Assembly (NCBI GenBank): GCA_041736705.1
Contig: JBGSTC010000020.1
Coordinates: 1 to 64,000, forward strand
Origin: GWE2-51-13 sp041736705
GTDB lineage: Bacteria; Bacillota_I; Bacilli_A; Erysipelotrichales; Erysipelotrichaceae
DNA: 64,000 bases
Reading direction: 5' to 3'
The position numbers and the translations under genes were made by a program. The notes under the pieces are model-generated. The model searched no databases, was not told the DNA's origin, and saw only the letters and a list, made by a program, of their open reading frames with translations. Positions 50,149 to 58,264 of this stretch are shown here, in pieces. How positions within the stretch are numbered: the first letter of the stretch is position 1; each line of letters opens with the position of its first letter.

Positions 50149-51199
50149 AATAAAGGACAACCACATAGAGCTCGAGAAGCTCGGCGAGGTCAAAAAGATC
50201 ACCGGCACACGACTCGCCACCATCCTCGGTCTGAACGCCTGGAGTACGGCGTTTGAGGCTTGGTGCGACATGACCAAGCTTTATGCCAAGCCGTTCGAGG
50301 ATTCGATCTACACGATCGCCGGAAAGACGATTGAACCGATGATTATCAAGTATCTCAATAATCAAGTGTTCCCCGGACGTGTGGTCGATCCCGAAACGTA
50401 TTTCGGAAAAGACTTCACCAAGATGCGCTTTGACTTTTGGCCAAAGGAACCGATATTCGGAGGCATGTGGGATGCACTGATCGTCAATAAAAAGACAGGG
50501 GCACCCAAGGCGGTCATTGAAATCAAGACCACAAAACGCGCCGAAGATTGGCAGACCGACATCCCACTGTACTACAAAATCCAGGCGATGCTTTACGCAA
50601 AACTTCTCAATGTCACACAAGTCGTATTCGCGGTCGCGTTCCTGGATGAATCGATCTACGAGGATCCGACCAAGTTTGTGGCCAGCGCCAAAACGGTAAA
50701 GGTCATTCAATTCGACCTCGATGATACGCTTATCAGCAACTACATGGCCGATGCAATCGAGTGGCATCAAAAGTTTGTCAACAACCTCATGTCGCCGGAC
50801 TTCGATGAAAAGAAAGACGCTGAGATCCTCAAGGAACTCCGAACCAATCGCGTCGAGGCAACGGAAAGCATCGATGATTATCTCGCCACATTGGACGAGG
50901 TGCGACCCATCCTGGATGCGAATGAACGTGAGATGAAACCTTATGCCGACCGACTCAAAGCGGCCGAGGACGGGCTCAAAAAGGAGCTTGAGGCGAAGTT
51001 TACCGATCAAGACAACACCGTCGCGATCAAGTCCGGATTGTATGAGTTTAGGGTCAACCGATCCATCAAGGATGAAACCTCATTTAATGAGATTAAGTTT
51101 AAAAAGGATCACCCGGACCTGTATGCCGAGTATCTCATCACGACCGCTAAGGCGACCATACGTAAACAGATCAAGGCGCTGGAGGTAGTGAGTGAGTGA
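50138..51199 (+). CDS. YqaJ-family viral recombinase (lambda Exo-like 5'-3' exonuclease)
   Basis: A 353-residue nuclease of the PD-(D/E)XK superfamily. Start motif KKITGTRLATILGLNAWSTAFE, E66-containing AGKTIEPMIIKYL, D112 in GGMWDALI and E128-x-K130 in AVIEIKTTKRAEDW are the YqaJ active site. It makes 3' single-stranded tails that an annealing protein uses; the ERF domain two genes upstream is the obvious partner. A C-terminal helical region (about 240-353) is longer than in the shortest homologues. Overlaps the preceding gene by 11 bases. Confidence 0.94.
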   Translation: MNYKIKDNHIELEKLGEVKKITGTRLATILGLNAWSTAFEAWCDMTKLYAKPFEDSIYTIAGKTIEPMIIKYLNNQVFPGRVVDPETYFGKDFTKMRFDFWPKEPIFGGMWDALIVNKKTGAPKAVIEIKTTKRAEDWQTDIPLYYKIQAMLYAKLLNVTQVVFAVAFLDESIYEDPTKFVASAKTVKVIQFDLDDTLISNYMADAIEWHQKFVNNLMSPDFDEKKDAEILKELRTNRVEATESIDDYLATLDEVRPILDANEREMKPYADRLKAAEDGLKKELEAKFTDQDNTVAIKSGLYEFRVNRSIKDETSFNEIKFKKDHPDLYAEYLITTAKATIRKQIKALEVVSE

Positions 51200-51398
51200 A
51201 TTCATAATAACAACCAAAGACGGTCGCAAACTCACCACAAGTCGATACATCAACATGCGTCACCTCGAAAGCAACGCATGGGTGAACGAGGGCGGAGTAT
51301 TTTGTGATAACGAAACATTCGTCTCTATCGATCACATTCTGATGATCGAACCAGCTTTACCGGAACAGGATAGCGAAGATAAAAAAGGAGGCCAATAA
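51192..51398 (+). CDS. Small phage protein, 68 residues
   Basis: GTG 51192 follows GGAGGT; product begins SEFIITTKDGRKLTTSRYIN and contains FVSIDHILMIEPA. All-beta pattern. It overlaps the YqaJ gene by eight bases and stops just before the DUF669 gene. Family not recognised. Confidence 0.62.
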   Translation: MSEFIITTKDGRKLTTSRYINMRHLESNAWVNEGGVFCDNETFVSIDHILMIEPALPEQDSEDKKGGQ

Positions 51399-51401
51399 CA
51401 C

Positions 51402-51929
51402 ATGGCAAAAATTCAATTATCAGAGTCCAATGGACAATTCATCAGCGAAGCGGGCGAGAAAATCCTGCTTGTCATCACAAAGACGAATTACGATACTACC
51501 TACGGCAAAGTCGAGATCGAACTCAAAAACGAACGGGGCGAAGTCGTCAACAACAACTTCAATCTGATCGACAACGACGGGGAACAAAGCGAGGGTGCGA
51601 TCAAGGCGTTCAGTTACTTTGGACGTGCGGCGCTTGGCGATTGGAAAGTTGAAGAGATCGATCCGGACGACCTTGTGGGTAAATTCATCCGCGCCGACAT
51701 TACCATGAAAGTTGGCACAAAACCCACCAAGAGTGGAAATTCCATATCGTTTGCCAACATCGAAAAGTGCTACATGACCGAGGATCGTTTCGAGGTAGAG
51801 CAGAAAAAGCCTTATCCGAAGAATGTGGGCTTACCGTCCGGACTAAAAGCTAAGGCAAAAGCAAAACCGGCTCAAGCGGCTAAAGCTGCTCCGACCTCAA
51901 CTGAGGACGATGATGATTGGAACGACTAA
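51402..51929 (+). CDS. DUF669-type phage protein, probable ssDNA-binding protein
   Basis: A 175-residue protein. The fold pattern (YGKVEIELKNERGEVVNNNF, FSYFGRAALGDWK, FIRADITMKVGTKPTKSGN) matches DUF669 phage proteins, often found beside exonuclease and annealing genes. The acidic C-terminal tip TEDDDDWND resembles the interaction tail of single-stranded DNA-binding proteins. ATG 51402 follows AAAAGGAGGCC. With YqaJ and ERF it forms a complete single-strand annealing recombination set. Confidence 0.75.
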   Translation: MAKIQLSESNGQFISEAGEKILLVITKTNYDTTYGKVEIELKNERGEVVNNNFNLIDNDGEQSEGAIKAFSYFGRAALGDWKVEEIDPDDLVGKFIRADITMKVGTKPTKSGNSISFANIEKCYMTEDRFEVEQKKPYPKNVGLPSGLKAKAKAKPAQAAKAAPTSTEDDDDWND

Positions 51930-52186
51930 TGGTCATACGTCTTAGCGATGATTATCTCATCGAACATGACGGCGTGAGCTATTCGTTATTCAAAGATACT
52001 CATAAGGTAGACAAGAACGGTAACCCGATCTATCTACCCAAGGGTTACTTCGGTAGCCTTGGAACAGCCGTGGCCAAGTATATCAAATTGGAAATCGTTG
52101 ATGCCAATGTATCGATGACTCTCAAAGAATATGTGGATGCCTACAAACAAAGTGTAGATCGCCTCGAACGCTTTTTGAAACTCTAA
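51929..52186 (+). CDS. Phage hypothetical protein (DUF5405-like)
   Basis: An 85-residue protein, start ATG 51929 overlapping the previous stop (TAATG). IRLSDDYLIEHDGVSYSLFKD, VDKNGNPIYLPKGYFGSLGTAV and a C-terminal helix (YVDAYKQSVDRLERFLKL) match a family of small phage proteins lying next to recombination genes, by eye only. Function unknown. Confidence 0.62.
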   Translation: MVIRLSDDYLIEHDGVSYSLFKDTHKVDKNGNPIYLPKGYFGSLGTAVAKYIKLEIVDANVSMTLKEYVDAYKQSVDRLERFLKL

Positions 52187-52201
52187 AGGGAGGTAACATC
52201 A

Positions 52202-52498
52202 ATGGTCGAAAAAGACCTCCAAACGCAGTGCTTAAAATATATCAAACAATTGAAAAGTTTTGGATACAGCGTCATTGCGATCAATCAACACGGGGGTGGG
52301 TTTTCCTCCCGTGGAGTACCTGATCTGATAATCTGTGCCAATGGAAAATTCATTGCCGTCGAGCTCAAGGTGGGCGATAACAAGCCCACCCCGCTCCAGG
52401 CGGATTATCTGCAGCGAATCGAACAGGCCGGTGGACAAGCCCACGTGGTGACAACCTTGGATCAGTTCCGGGAGGTAATCTTGAATGCGTTACATTAA
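52202..52498 (+). CDS. VRR-NUC domain nuclease
   Basis: A 98-residue PD-(D/E)XK nuclease. KDLQTQCLKYIKQL, the QHGGGFSSRGVPDLII motif (catalytic Asp) and FIAVELKVGDNKPTPLQ (E-x-K) with the late LQADYLQRIEQAGGQAHVV are typical of phage VRR-NUC proteins, which can act as Holliday-junction or flap endonucleases. ATG 52202 follows AAAGGGAGG. Overlaps the primase gene. Confidence 0.93.
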   Translation: MVEKDLQTQCLKYIKQLKSFGYSVIAINQHGGGFSSRGVPDLIICANGKFIAVELKVGDNKPTPLQADYLQRIEQAGGQAHVVTTLDQFREVILNALH

Positions 52499-54449
52499 AC
52501 TTGCATCCGGGACAAAGAAACCGGTGGAAAAGCTTACCACGACATACACCAAAGTCGAGATCAAGGATTACCCCAGCGTGGGGATGATGCTTGAACAACC
52601 GTATGTCGTGATCGATGCGGATGACGCGAAAACAGCTGAGATCATCTACAAGATCGTGTGCGGTGAGGACATCAAATGTCGGGTGATGAAAACCACCCGG
52701 GGGATGCACTTTTGGTTCAAGACCCCCGAGCCGATGAAAAACAGTATCAAGCCAAAGACAGGAATCACACTGCATGTGGATTATCGCTCCTGGGGTGTCA
52801 AAGATGACGGGTCCCCAAAACTATCCTACGTCAAAATCAAAGACGAGGGTACGTGGCGTCAATGGATCCGTAAGTGTGAGACATCCGAAATGGCTGACAT
52901 CCCGGCGTGGCTCAAACCACTCGGATCCAAATATAACTTTGTCGAGATGGCCAGCGGTGATGGTCGCAATCAAGCCCTCTACGAATACATCCTCACACTG
53001 CAGTCTAAAAAGATGACACGCGAGGAAATCAAAACAACCATCAATCTGATCAACAACTATGTGTTTGCGGAGCCCTTGCCTCAAGCTGAGATCAACACCA
53101 TCCTCCGGGATGAGAGTTTCAAACCCGAGGAGGACATCGAAGCGCAAGGCTGGTTCAGTCCCAAAGGGGCGTTCTTGCATAACGTGTTCGGTGACTATGT
53201 AGTCAAGGAAATGCAGATCATCACTTATCACGACCGGACCTTTGTGTATGAGGACGGATACTACCAAGAGAGCGACAATACGATATTGGCCAAGATGATC
53301 GACCTCTACCCCTCAATCACTCAAAAGCAGCGCAACGAGGTATTGACCTACATCAAGATCGTGACGCATGTCGAGGAGGCGAGTCAGTCCGACTATTGGC
53401 TCAACGTCAAGAATGGGCGCCTGGATCTTCGCCATCGCAAGCTTCATCCACATGATCCGAAATATGTTGACTTCGAGCGGATCAATGCAATCTATGATCC
53501 GAAATTAAGCGATCCCTCCGTGGATGCCATCCTCAATCGTGTATTCTGCAACGACGAAGAATTGATGACGCTGTTCAAACAGATCGTCGGTTACTCGTTA
53601 TTGAAAAACACGCGACATCAAATGGCGTTCTTCCTTACCGGGAGTGGATCCAATGGGAAATCGACCATCCTCCAAATGGTCAAGAATTTGTTTGGCTACC
53701 GGAACACGGCCAGCCTCTCGCTCACTGACCTTGAAGATAAATTTAAGGTGGCGGAGCTCGAGAATAAACTGATCAACATCGGTGACGACATCAGCAATAC
53801 GCCGATCAAAGATACGGGGAAATTTAAGAAGCTCGTATCCGGGGAGGGTGTCATGGTCGAGCGAAAAAATCAGCGACCCTTTGATCTACTGAACTATGCG
53901 ACGTTTTGGTTCAGTACCAATAAGATGCCGAACTTTGGCGATAAGTCGGAGGGGATGCAACGTCGCATCACGATCCTCCCGTTCAATGCGAAGTTCAGTC
54001 CGAAAGACAATGACTATGATCCGGATATCGCTGACAAAGTTATGACCGACACCGCCATGAGCCATCTGCTCAACCTGGCGATTGAGGGTCTGCACAAGCT
54101 GCGATCTCATGGTCGATTCAGTATCCCGCGCTCGGTCGTGGCGGCTAACGAGGGCTATAAGATCGAGTCCTCAAGTGTGTTGCAATGGTTCGAGGACACC
54201 GGTTATCCCCCCAAGCGACTCGAAGCCAAAACCACCCAACATTGGTACGAATTGTATAAGCAGTGGTGCTATGACGCGGGATATGCCAAGCCGTTCAGTC
54301 GACGTCAATTTGTGGCGGAGCTCTGTGCGGCGCACGATCTCGACTCAACACAAATTCGTAGTGGACAGGGATCGGATCGCGGCGGTGTGGGCACAAAACG
54401 CGAATATCATCTCATCATGAGGCATCCGAACAGAATCAAATTAAAGTGA
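52485..54449 (+). CDS. Phage primase-helicase (D5/P4 type)
   Basis: A 654-residue protein. Residues 1-130 look like a primase-polymerase-type domain (YVVIDADDAKTAEIIYKI, CRVMKTTRGMHFWFKTPEP), 210-340 a D5-N region, and 360-560 an SF3 helicase: Walker A TGSGSNGKSTIL (K392), LINIGDDISNTPIKDTG and the sensor FWFSTNKMPNFGDKSEG. A winged-helix end (VLQWFEDTGYPPKRLEAKTT) follows. It unwinds and primes phage DNA, probably at the repeat array just downstream. Confidence 0.94.
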   Translation: MRYIKLASGTKKPVEKLTTTYTKVEIKDYPSVGMMLEQPYVVIDADDAKTAEIIYKIVCGEDIKCRVMKTTRGMHFWFKTPEPMKNSIKPKTGITLHVDYRSWGVKDDGSPKLSYVKIKDEGTWRQWIRKCETSEMADIPAWLKPLGSKYNFVEMASGDGRNQALYEYILTLQSKKMTREEIKTTINLINNYVFAEPLPQAEINTILRDESFKPEEDIEAQGWFSPKGAFLHNVFGDYVVKEMQIITYHDRTFVYEDGYYQESDNTILAKMIDLYPSITQKQRNEVLTYIKIVTHVEEASQSDYWLNVKNGRLDLRHRKLHPHDPKYVDFERINAIYDPKLSDPSVDAILNRVFCNDEELMTLFKQIVGYSLLKNTRHQMAFFLTGSGSNGKSTILQMVKNLFGYRNTASLSLTDLEDKFKVAELENKLINIGDDISNTPIKDTGKFKKLVSGEGVMVERKNQRPFDLLNYATFWFSTNKMPNFGDKSEGMQRRITILPFNAKFSPKDNDYDPDIADKVMTDTAMSHLLNLAIEGLHKLRSHGRFSIPRSVVAANEGYKIESSSVLQWFEDTGYPPKRLEAKTTQHWYELYKQWCYDAGYAKPFSRRQFVAELCAAHDLDSTQIRSGQGSDRGGVGTKREYHLIMRHPNRIKLK

Positions 54450-54455
54450 GTTTAC

Positions 54456-54771
54456 CTGTCTTGTATCATTCAGATTTACATTACTATCTGTCTTGTAAGT
54501 CAAATATTCAAAAAAAGATACAAGACAGGTGCTGTCTTGCGTCTGTCTCGTAAGTATTCACTAAAATGAGATACAAGACAGGTAACAAGACAGGTTAAAA
54601 GCCCATAAAATAAGCATTTAAGACTCATCTGTCTTGCTGTCTTGTATCTTTTCTCTCAATCTAACTATAAGAAGTATATAAGTATATAAAATACATGAAA
54701 ATATGTCAAAAAAGGACATATATGTACGGTAGCGATTAAAAATGAGAAACAAGACAGCAGAAACAAGACAG
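54456..54771. repeat. Iteron-like array of 11 CTGTCTTG units: probable phage replication origin
   Basis: Unit CTGTCTTGTATC or its complement GATACAAGACAG. Forward copies start at 54456, 54488, 54532, 54543, 54629 and 54637; reverse copies at 54517, 54570, 54585, 54746 and 54760. Some are head to head, some directly abutting (54629/54637). The array holds most of the 345-base gap between 54450 and 54794. An AT-rich stretch (54655-54720) lies between the sets. It directly follows the primase-helicase gene. Confidence 0.82.
54655..54720 (+). other. AT-rich segment within the origin-like array
   Basis: Long runs of A and T with TATAAGAAG, AGTATATAAGTATATAAAAT and GGACATATATG. No gene or terminator. 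It could be the DNA unwinding element of the origin. Confidence 0.55.
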
Positions 54772-54794
54772 GTGAGAGAAACGCGAGGTAAAAC

Positions 54795-54926
54795 ATGGAG
54801 GAAATCTTCATTAAAATCGTCATCGGTTTACTCGTCATCCTGGTGGCCGCGCTCTATGCATCGTGCGTCCTCAGTGGCAAAGCATCAAGACTTGAAGAAG
54901 AGTATCGAGATGAGACGGAGGTGTGA
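54795..54926 (+). CDS. Small single-pass membrane protein, 43 residues
   Basis: ATG 54795 follows GCGAGGT; stop TGA 54924-54926. The product starts MEEIFIKIVIGLLVILVAAL and continues YASCVLSGKASRLEEEYRDE. One clear membrane helix and a short charged tail. It ends a few bases before the DUF3310 gene. Function unknown; such proteins are common near phage origins. Confidence 0.62.
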   Translation: MEEIFIKIVIGLLVILVAALYASCVLSGKASRLEEEYRDETEV

Positions 54927-54930
54927 CGAA

Positions 54931-55287
54931 ATGATCAACGGCAAAGTCAATCATCCGAGTCATTATACCGCTGGTAGTATCGAGGTCATCGACTACGTCA
55001 AGGACCAGCTGACCCCCGAGGAATTTCGAGGGTACATCAAGGGGAACATCTTGAGGTACGTTTCCCGAGAGCGTCATAAGAACGGCGACGAGGATCTCGA
55101 AAAAGCATTGTTTTATCTAAACTATCTACTCGGAAAGGATCCTCGATCAACTAAGCCCGATAAGAGAGTTGAAGAAAAAGTCAGACAGATGATGGCCGAG
55201 GGCGGTCTAATCCCAGGATCCGGCGATTTGACGACTAAGGTCATCGATGCTCTCGTCATCGATCGTCTCAAGGAGGAAAAACGATGA
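54931..55287 (+). CDS. DUF3310-family phage protein
   Basis: A 118-residue protein. VNHPSHYTAGSIEVIDYVKDQLTPEEFRGYIKGNILRYVSRERHKNGDEDLEKALFYLNYL is an unmistakable DUF3310 (SaV-like) domain, here followed by a C-terminal helical extension (about 75-118). ATG 54931 follows GGAGGTG; the longer frame from 54742 crosses the repeat array and is not supported. These proteins are frequent in replication regions and have been connected with nucleotide metabolism, but their role is not settled. Confidence 0.88.
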   Translation: MINGKVNHPSHYTAGSIEVIDYVKDQLTPEEFRGYIKGNILRYVSRERHKNGDEDLEKALFYLNYLLGKDPRSTKPDKRVEEKVRQMMAEGGLIPGSGDLTTKVIDALVIDRLKEEKR

Positions 55288-55529
55288 AAAAGCCAAAAAG
55301 ACTAACCCACCTTGTTGTGAAGAAAACAGACCTCGACACGATCGGAGGTGAAGCACTACGCATACTCACATCTATCTTACGCGGCGTTCAATGGCGGAGA
55401 ATACTCGAAAACAAAAATCCTGAACCGTGCTACATCGTCATCAATACCGATGAGCCCTACATTGATGAGATTGTCGAAGTTTTGAAAAAGCACGGACATT
55501 GGGACGGATGGGAAGATGAGGCGGCGTGA
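55284..55529 (+). CDS. Phage hypothetical protein, 81 residues
   Basis: Overlaps DUF3310 by four bases (ATGA). THLVVKKTDLDTIGGEALRIL and PEPCYIVINTDEPYIDEIVEVLKKHGHWDGWE suggest an alpha-beta fold. Basic start, acidic end. Family unknown. Confidence 0.65.
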   Translation: MKKPKRLTHLVVKKTDLDTIGGEALRILTSILRGVQWRRILENKNPEPCYIVINTDEPYIDEIVEVLKKHGHWDGWEDEAA

Positions 55530-55750
55530 TGAGAGTGACCGGTGACGCTGTTTCCGCTGAATTGATTAGGCTTGCGAGGACTACGGATTTCAAATACGCA
55601 TCCTGGCAAACGGGGCCAATAGACGAGAAACGAGATGAAAATGGAGTGATGATGTTCAGTCAAACCATGACATTAGTTGGATCAAACGACCCGGGGACAT
55701 ATGACTTGAATCAAGTTAGAAGTATGTTACGAAAAAAGGAGGTGGAATGA
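55529..55750 (+). CDS. Phage hypothetical protein, 73 residues
   Basis: ATG 55529 shares one base with the preceding stop. TGDAVSAELIRLARTTDFKY and MMFSQTMTLVGSNDPGTYDL. No family recognised. Overlaps the zinc-ribbon gene. Confidence 0.6.
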   Translation: MRVTGDAVSAELIRLARTTDFKYASWQTGPIDEKRDENGVMMFSQTMTLVGSNDPGTYDLNQVRSMLRKKEVE

Positions 55751-55986
55751 TGGGCGGACAGCGATACCCCATCACGTGTCCGGGATGCGGAGCGAAACAC
55801 GAGATTGAAAAGTCGATGGCGCAAGAGCTGGGACTTCATCACCTCGGATCAGCCATATGTCCGGACTGTAGGATGGTTATTCATTGCACTTATCTGCCCG
55901 AGTCGGATCAGATGAGCGTCGAACCGCTTAATGATTATGTCGAACGCAGAAAATCCGAATCAAGTGAACGGGAGGTGAGTCCATGA
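55747..55986 (+). CDS. Zinc-ribbon phage protein
   Basis: A 79-residue protein with CPGCGAKHEIE and CPDCRMVIHC, two CxxC knuckles about 27 residues apart. AAGGAGGTGGA precedes ATG 55747. Acidic and charged C-terminal tail. Could bind nucleic acid or protein; function unknown. Confidence 0.7.
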   Translation: MMGGQRYPITCPGCGAKHEIEKSMAQELGLHHLGSAICPDCRMVIHCTYLPESDQMSVEPLNDYVERRKSESSEREVSP

Positions 55987-56519
55987 GCGAAACCATCGAT
56001 CCAAAAACGATCGAGGCGATCAGTCAATCGGTCGCAAAGAAAATTACCCATGATTCGATCAAGCGAATCAAGCAAGAGAAAGATTGGCGACTACGAAATA
56101 CAAAGTTGCTCCTCAAGAATTATCATATCTTGAAAGAGCACTGTGCGAATATCGATGCCGAGATCAACGAGTATGCTGAATCAATCTTTGATCCCGGGGA
56201 ATTAGAACTTAAGTCGATTATGGCCTCTAAAGCAAAAACACGAAAGATGGTGTGGTACATCGATGAGATGTTGATCGCCTATGAAAGGTTTGCGAATAAA
56301 GCCGGGGATGCTGCCATGCGTCGATATAAGGCATTACGGCAGTATTACATTGCATCGACACGATCGAACTATGAAGAGCTTGCGAATCGGCTCAACGTCA
56401 GCAGCGCTACGGCTCGTCGAGATTTGGAGGATGCACGGAAAGAATTCAGCGTGTTTCTCTTCGGGATCAATGCGTTGGAGGACCTCGAAGATGATGAGCA
56501 AAAGATGAGCAGACAATGA
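55983..56519 (+). CDS. ArpU-like late transcription regulator
   Basis: A 178-residue protein. The N-terminal half is helical and basic; the C-terminal part AAMRRYKALRQYYIASTRSNYEELANRLNVSSATARRDLEDARKEFSVFLFG is a sigma-70 region 4-like HTH. ArpU/RinA-like proteins with this plan sit just before terminase genes in Gram-positive phages and activate late transcription. ATG 55983 follows GGGAGGTGAG. Fits the same place here. Confidence 0.82.
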   Translation: MSETIDPKTIEAISQSVAKKITHDSIKRIKQEKDWRLRNTKLLLKNYHILKEHCANIDAEINEYAESIFDPGELELKSIMASKAKTRKMVWYIDEMLIAYERFANKAGDAAMRRYKALRQYYIASTRSNYEELANRLNVSSATARRDLEDARKEFSVFLFGINALEDLEDDEQKMSRQ

Positions 56520-56533
56520 GCAGATTTATGTGA

Positions 56534-56560
56534 TAGTATGATAGTGTAGAAATGGTGCCA
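56534..56560 (+). terminator. Terminator-like hairpin after the late regulator
   Basis: GGTGC, loop CAGGCGA, GCACC, then TTTCTCACTTTTT. A TATGAT at about 56536 minus 20 may be part of a late promoter. Confidence 0.5.
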
Positions 56561-56603
56561 GGCGAGCACCTTTCTCACTTTTTGATCAAAAATAGCAGTA
56601 TAT

Positions 56604-56659
56604 GAAAAAAGCATGTTTTGACCGCTTTAACTCCTTTCTCGGTCGATCGTGCTTTTTTC
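56604..56659 (+). terminator. Long bipartite hairpin before the terminase region
   Basis: Outer arms GAAAAAAGCATG (56604-56615) and CGTGCTTTTTTC (56648-56659), inner arms GACCG (56620-56624) and CGGTC (56640-56644). It lies in the early-late gap and could stop transcription in either direction or be a packaging-site feature. Confidence 0.55.
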
Positions 56660-56695
56660 CTTTTCAACAGAAAGAGAGAGAACCACAATCTATGT

Positions 56696-57247
56696 ATGCG
56701 TAAACTAACATCAATCGAGAGAGTCGAGGCAGTGGGAATAATCGATAAGCTCAGAAATAACGGGATGAGATTCGGCGAGATCGCCACCGTGCTGGCTAAG
56801 CGTTTCGATCGACCATTCACGTCCGACGCCGTCAATTCACTATATTGGCGAGACAAACAAGGTGAAAAATCAAATCTTGAATTTATTCCCAAAGAAGAAC
56901 GCGGTATCAACCAGGATGGTGTGTTCCGGGATGCGCGTTACTTCGAGGTGAACATCAATGAGCCCCTTGGACCCAACGAGGTGCTGCTGGCTCATGGCTT
57001 CGATCCCGACAAGTTTGAGATCGTTACTGCCGGATCAACCGGATCAAAGATCGGTACCGGGAACAACGATGAGCAGTTTTTCATCAATACGTATCGTAAG
57101 CTCACGGTGCGTGTAAAAGAAATTAAGCTCACTGAATTGGATTGTATTCAAATCCTAAACTCAACTAAAATCGACCCTATACATATTCGGACAGCGCTGG
57201 GAGCAAGTCCTATTCGTGATTGGTCAAGACCTATTCCACAACGATGA
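56696..57247 (+). CDS. N-terminal part of a split phage metallophosphoesterase-type protein
   Basis: A 183-residue frame. Residues 1-65 form an HTH-like unit (RVEAVGIIDKLRNNGMRFGEIATVLAKRFDRPFTSDAVNSLYWR), followed by linker and a beta-rich segment (YRKLTVRVKEIKLTELDCIQIL). In full-length phage homologues this continues into a calcineurin-like phosphatase; here the frame turns to LNSTKIDPIHIRTALGASPI and stops, while the phosphatase continues one base out of frame from about 57160. The expected first metal motif (D-x-H) is not seen. Natural split, deletion with frameshift, or sequence error. Confidence 0.65.
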   Translation: MRKLTSIERVEAVGIIDKLRNNGMRFGEIATVLAKRFDRPFTSDAVNSLYWRDKQGEKSNLEFIPKEERGINQDGVFRDARYFEVNINEPLGPNEVLLAHGFDPDKFEIVTAGSTGSKIGTGNNDEQFFINTYRKLTVRVKEIKLTELDCIQILNSTKIDPIHIRTALGASPIRDWSRPIPQR

Positions 57248-57803
57248 TTTTAGAGGACGTACTTCCAATGGCACGCCGATCGATAGATCAGACATGGAAC
57301 GTGCGGTGATCGATGCCAAGTCATTCTACTATCCACTGATCGAGGAGGCATTGCGACAGGCAGATCACGTCAAGATCATCTTCTCTCGAGGCAACCACGA
57401 CGAATCGTTTGGATGGTGGTTCGTCAATCTCTTGAGTGAAAAATTCCCTCAAGTCGAAGTTGACGGCACCATGAGGGAGTTTAAGCGCCACGTCTATCAC
57501 CGCGTATTCCTGGGCTATAATCACGGTGAAAAGGTGAAGAGCGATCCAAAGCTCATCAAAGTATTCAATGGCTTGTGGCGCCTGGAAATGGCTCAATGCA
57601 AGATACGTATCATCAAGCGAGGTCATTGGCATCAGATGTCCACCCTGGATGATGACGGGGCGATCGTAATGGGTCTAAGTACCGCAGCACCAACAGACGA
57701 ATACAACGAGAACAACGGCTTTGTGTATTCTCACAAGGTCTTTCAGACATTCATTTACAATCATGATGGAGTCAAAGCGCAAGTCTATATCGACGGCCAC
57801 TAA
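57216..57803 (+). CDS. C-terminal part of the split metallophosphoesterase
   Basis: A 195-residue reading from GTG 57216, but the frame is open from 57159 and reads GQRWEQVLFVIGQDLFHNDD before it. Motif II GQDLFHND, motif III SRGNHDESF, motif IV YNHGE and motif V RGHWHQM of calcineurin-like phosphoesterases are present. No ribosome site precedes the GTG, so it is probably the continuation of the 56696 gene in the +1 frame. Without motif I it may be inactive. Followed closely by the terminase small subunit. Confidence 0.72.
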   Translation: MIGQDLFHNDDFRGRTSNGTPIDRSDMERAVIDAKSFYYPLIEEALRQADHVKIIFSRGNHDESFGWWFVNLLSEKFPQVEVDGTMREFKRHVYHRVFLGYNHGEKVKSDPKLIKVFNGLWRLEMAQCKIRIIKRGHWHQMSTLDDDGAIVMGLSTAAPTDEYNENNGFVYSHKVFQTFIYNHDGVKAQVYIDGH

Positions 57804-57817
57804 GGAGGTGAGAGCGC

Positions 57818-58264
57818 ATGGCGAAACGAAAATACAATCTAAACCCTAAGCAAAAGAAGTTTGCAGACGAGTACATTATCACTGCAGACGCCGGACATTC
57901 CATGATTGCCGCGGGGTATACGCCTCACTATGCGGCTCAAAATGCATCTCGATTGTTGGGATCCCCGAAAGTGCGAGCTTACATCAAAGAGCGTCAATTA
58001 CAGCTCGATAAGCCGACGATTGCAAAACAAGAGGAAGTCCTTGAGTATCTGACGGATGTCATGAGAGGTAAGAGAAAGGACGAGGTCTTGAAAGGTGTCG
58101 GTATGGGTGAGCAAGTCATTGATCAGATTCGAGTACCCACCAAGGAGCAGATCAGAGCCGCTGAGCTCTTAGGTAAAAGATACGGCATGTGGACCGACAA
58201 GCTTGAAATCAACGGTGAGGTCGGTTTAGTCAAGATCGTGGATGATATTGATGCCGACAGTTAG
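57818..58264 (+). CDS. terS: Terminase small subunit
   Basis: A 148-residue protein. LNPKQKKFADEYIITADAGHSMIAAGYTPHYAAQNASRLLGSPKVRAYI is the DNA-binding HTH of Terminase_2-type small subunits, followed by a helical oligomerisation part. It recognises the packaging site. ATG 57818 follows TAAGGAGGTGAG. It overlaps the large-subunit gene. Confidence 0.95.
   Translation: MAKRKYNLNPKQKKFADEYIITADAGHSMIAAGYTPHYAAQNASRLLGSPKVRAYIKERQLQLDKPTIAKQEEVLEYLTDVMRGKRKDEVLKGVGMGEQVIDQIRVPTKEQIRAAELLGKRYGMWTDKLEINGEVGLVKIVDDIDADS

Noticed and set aside
54456..54771. Possible CRISPR array
   Set aside because: The repeats are 8-12 bases, in both orientations and with irregular spacing. No cas gene is near. 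An origin-like iteron array fits better.
54742..54930. N-terminal extension of the DUF3310 gene through the repeat array
   Set aside because: The conserved domain starts at ATG 54931, which has its own ribosome site, and a different ORF fits 54795-54926.
56696..57803. Programmed ribosomal frameshift in the phosphoesterase
   Set aside because: No slippery heptamer or downstream pseudoknot was found, and a key motif is missing, so decay or error is more likely.
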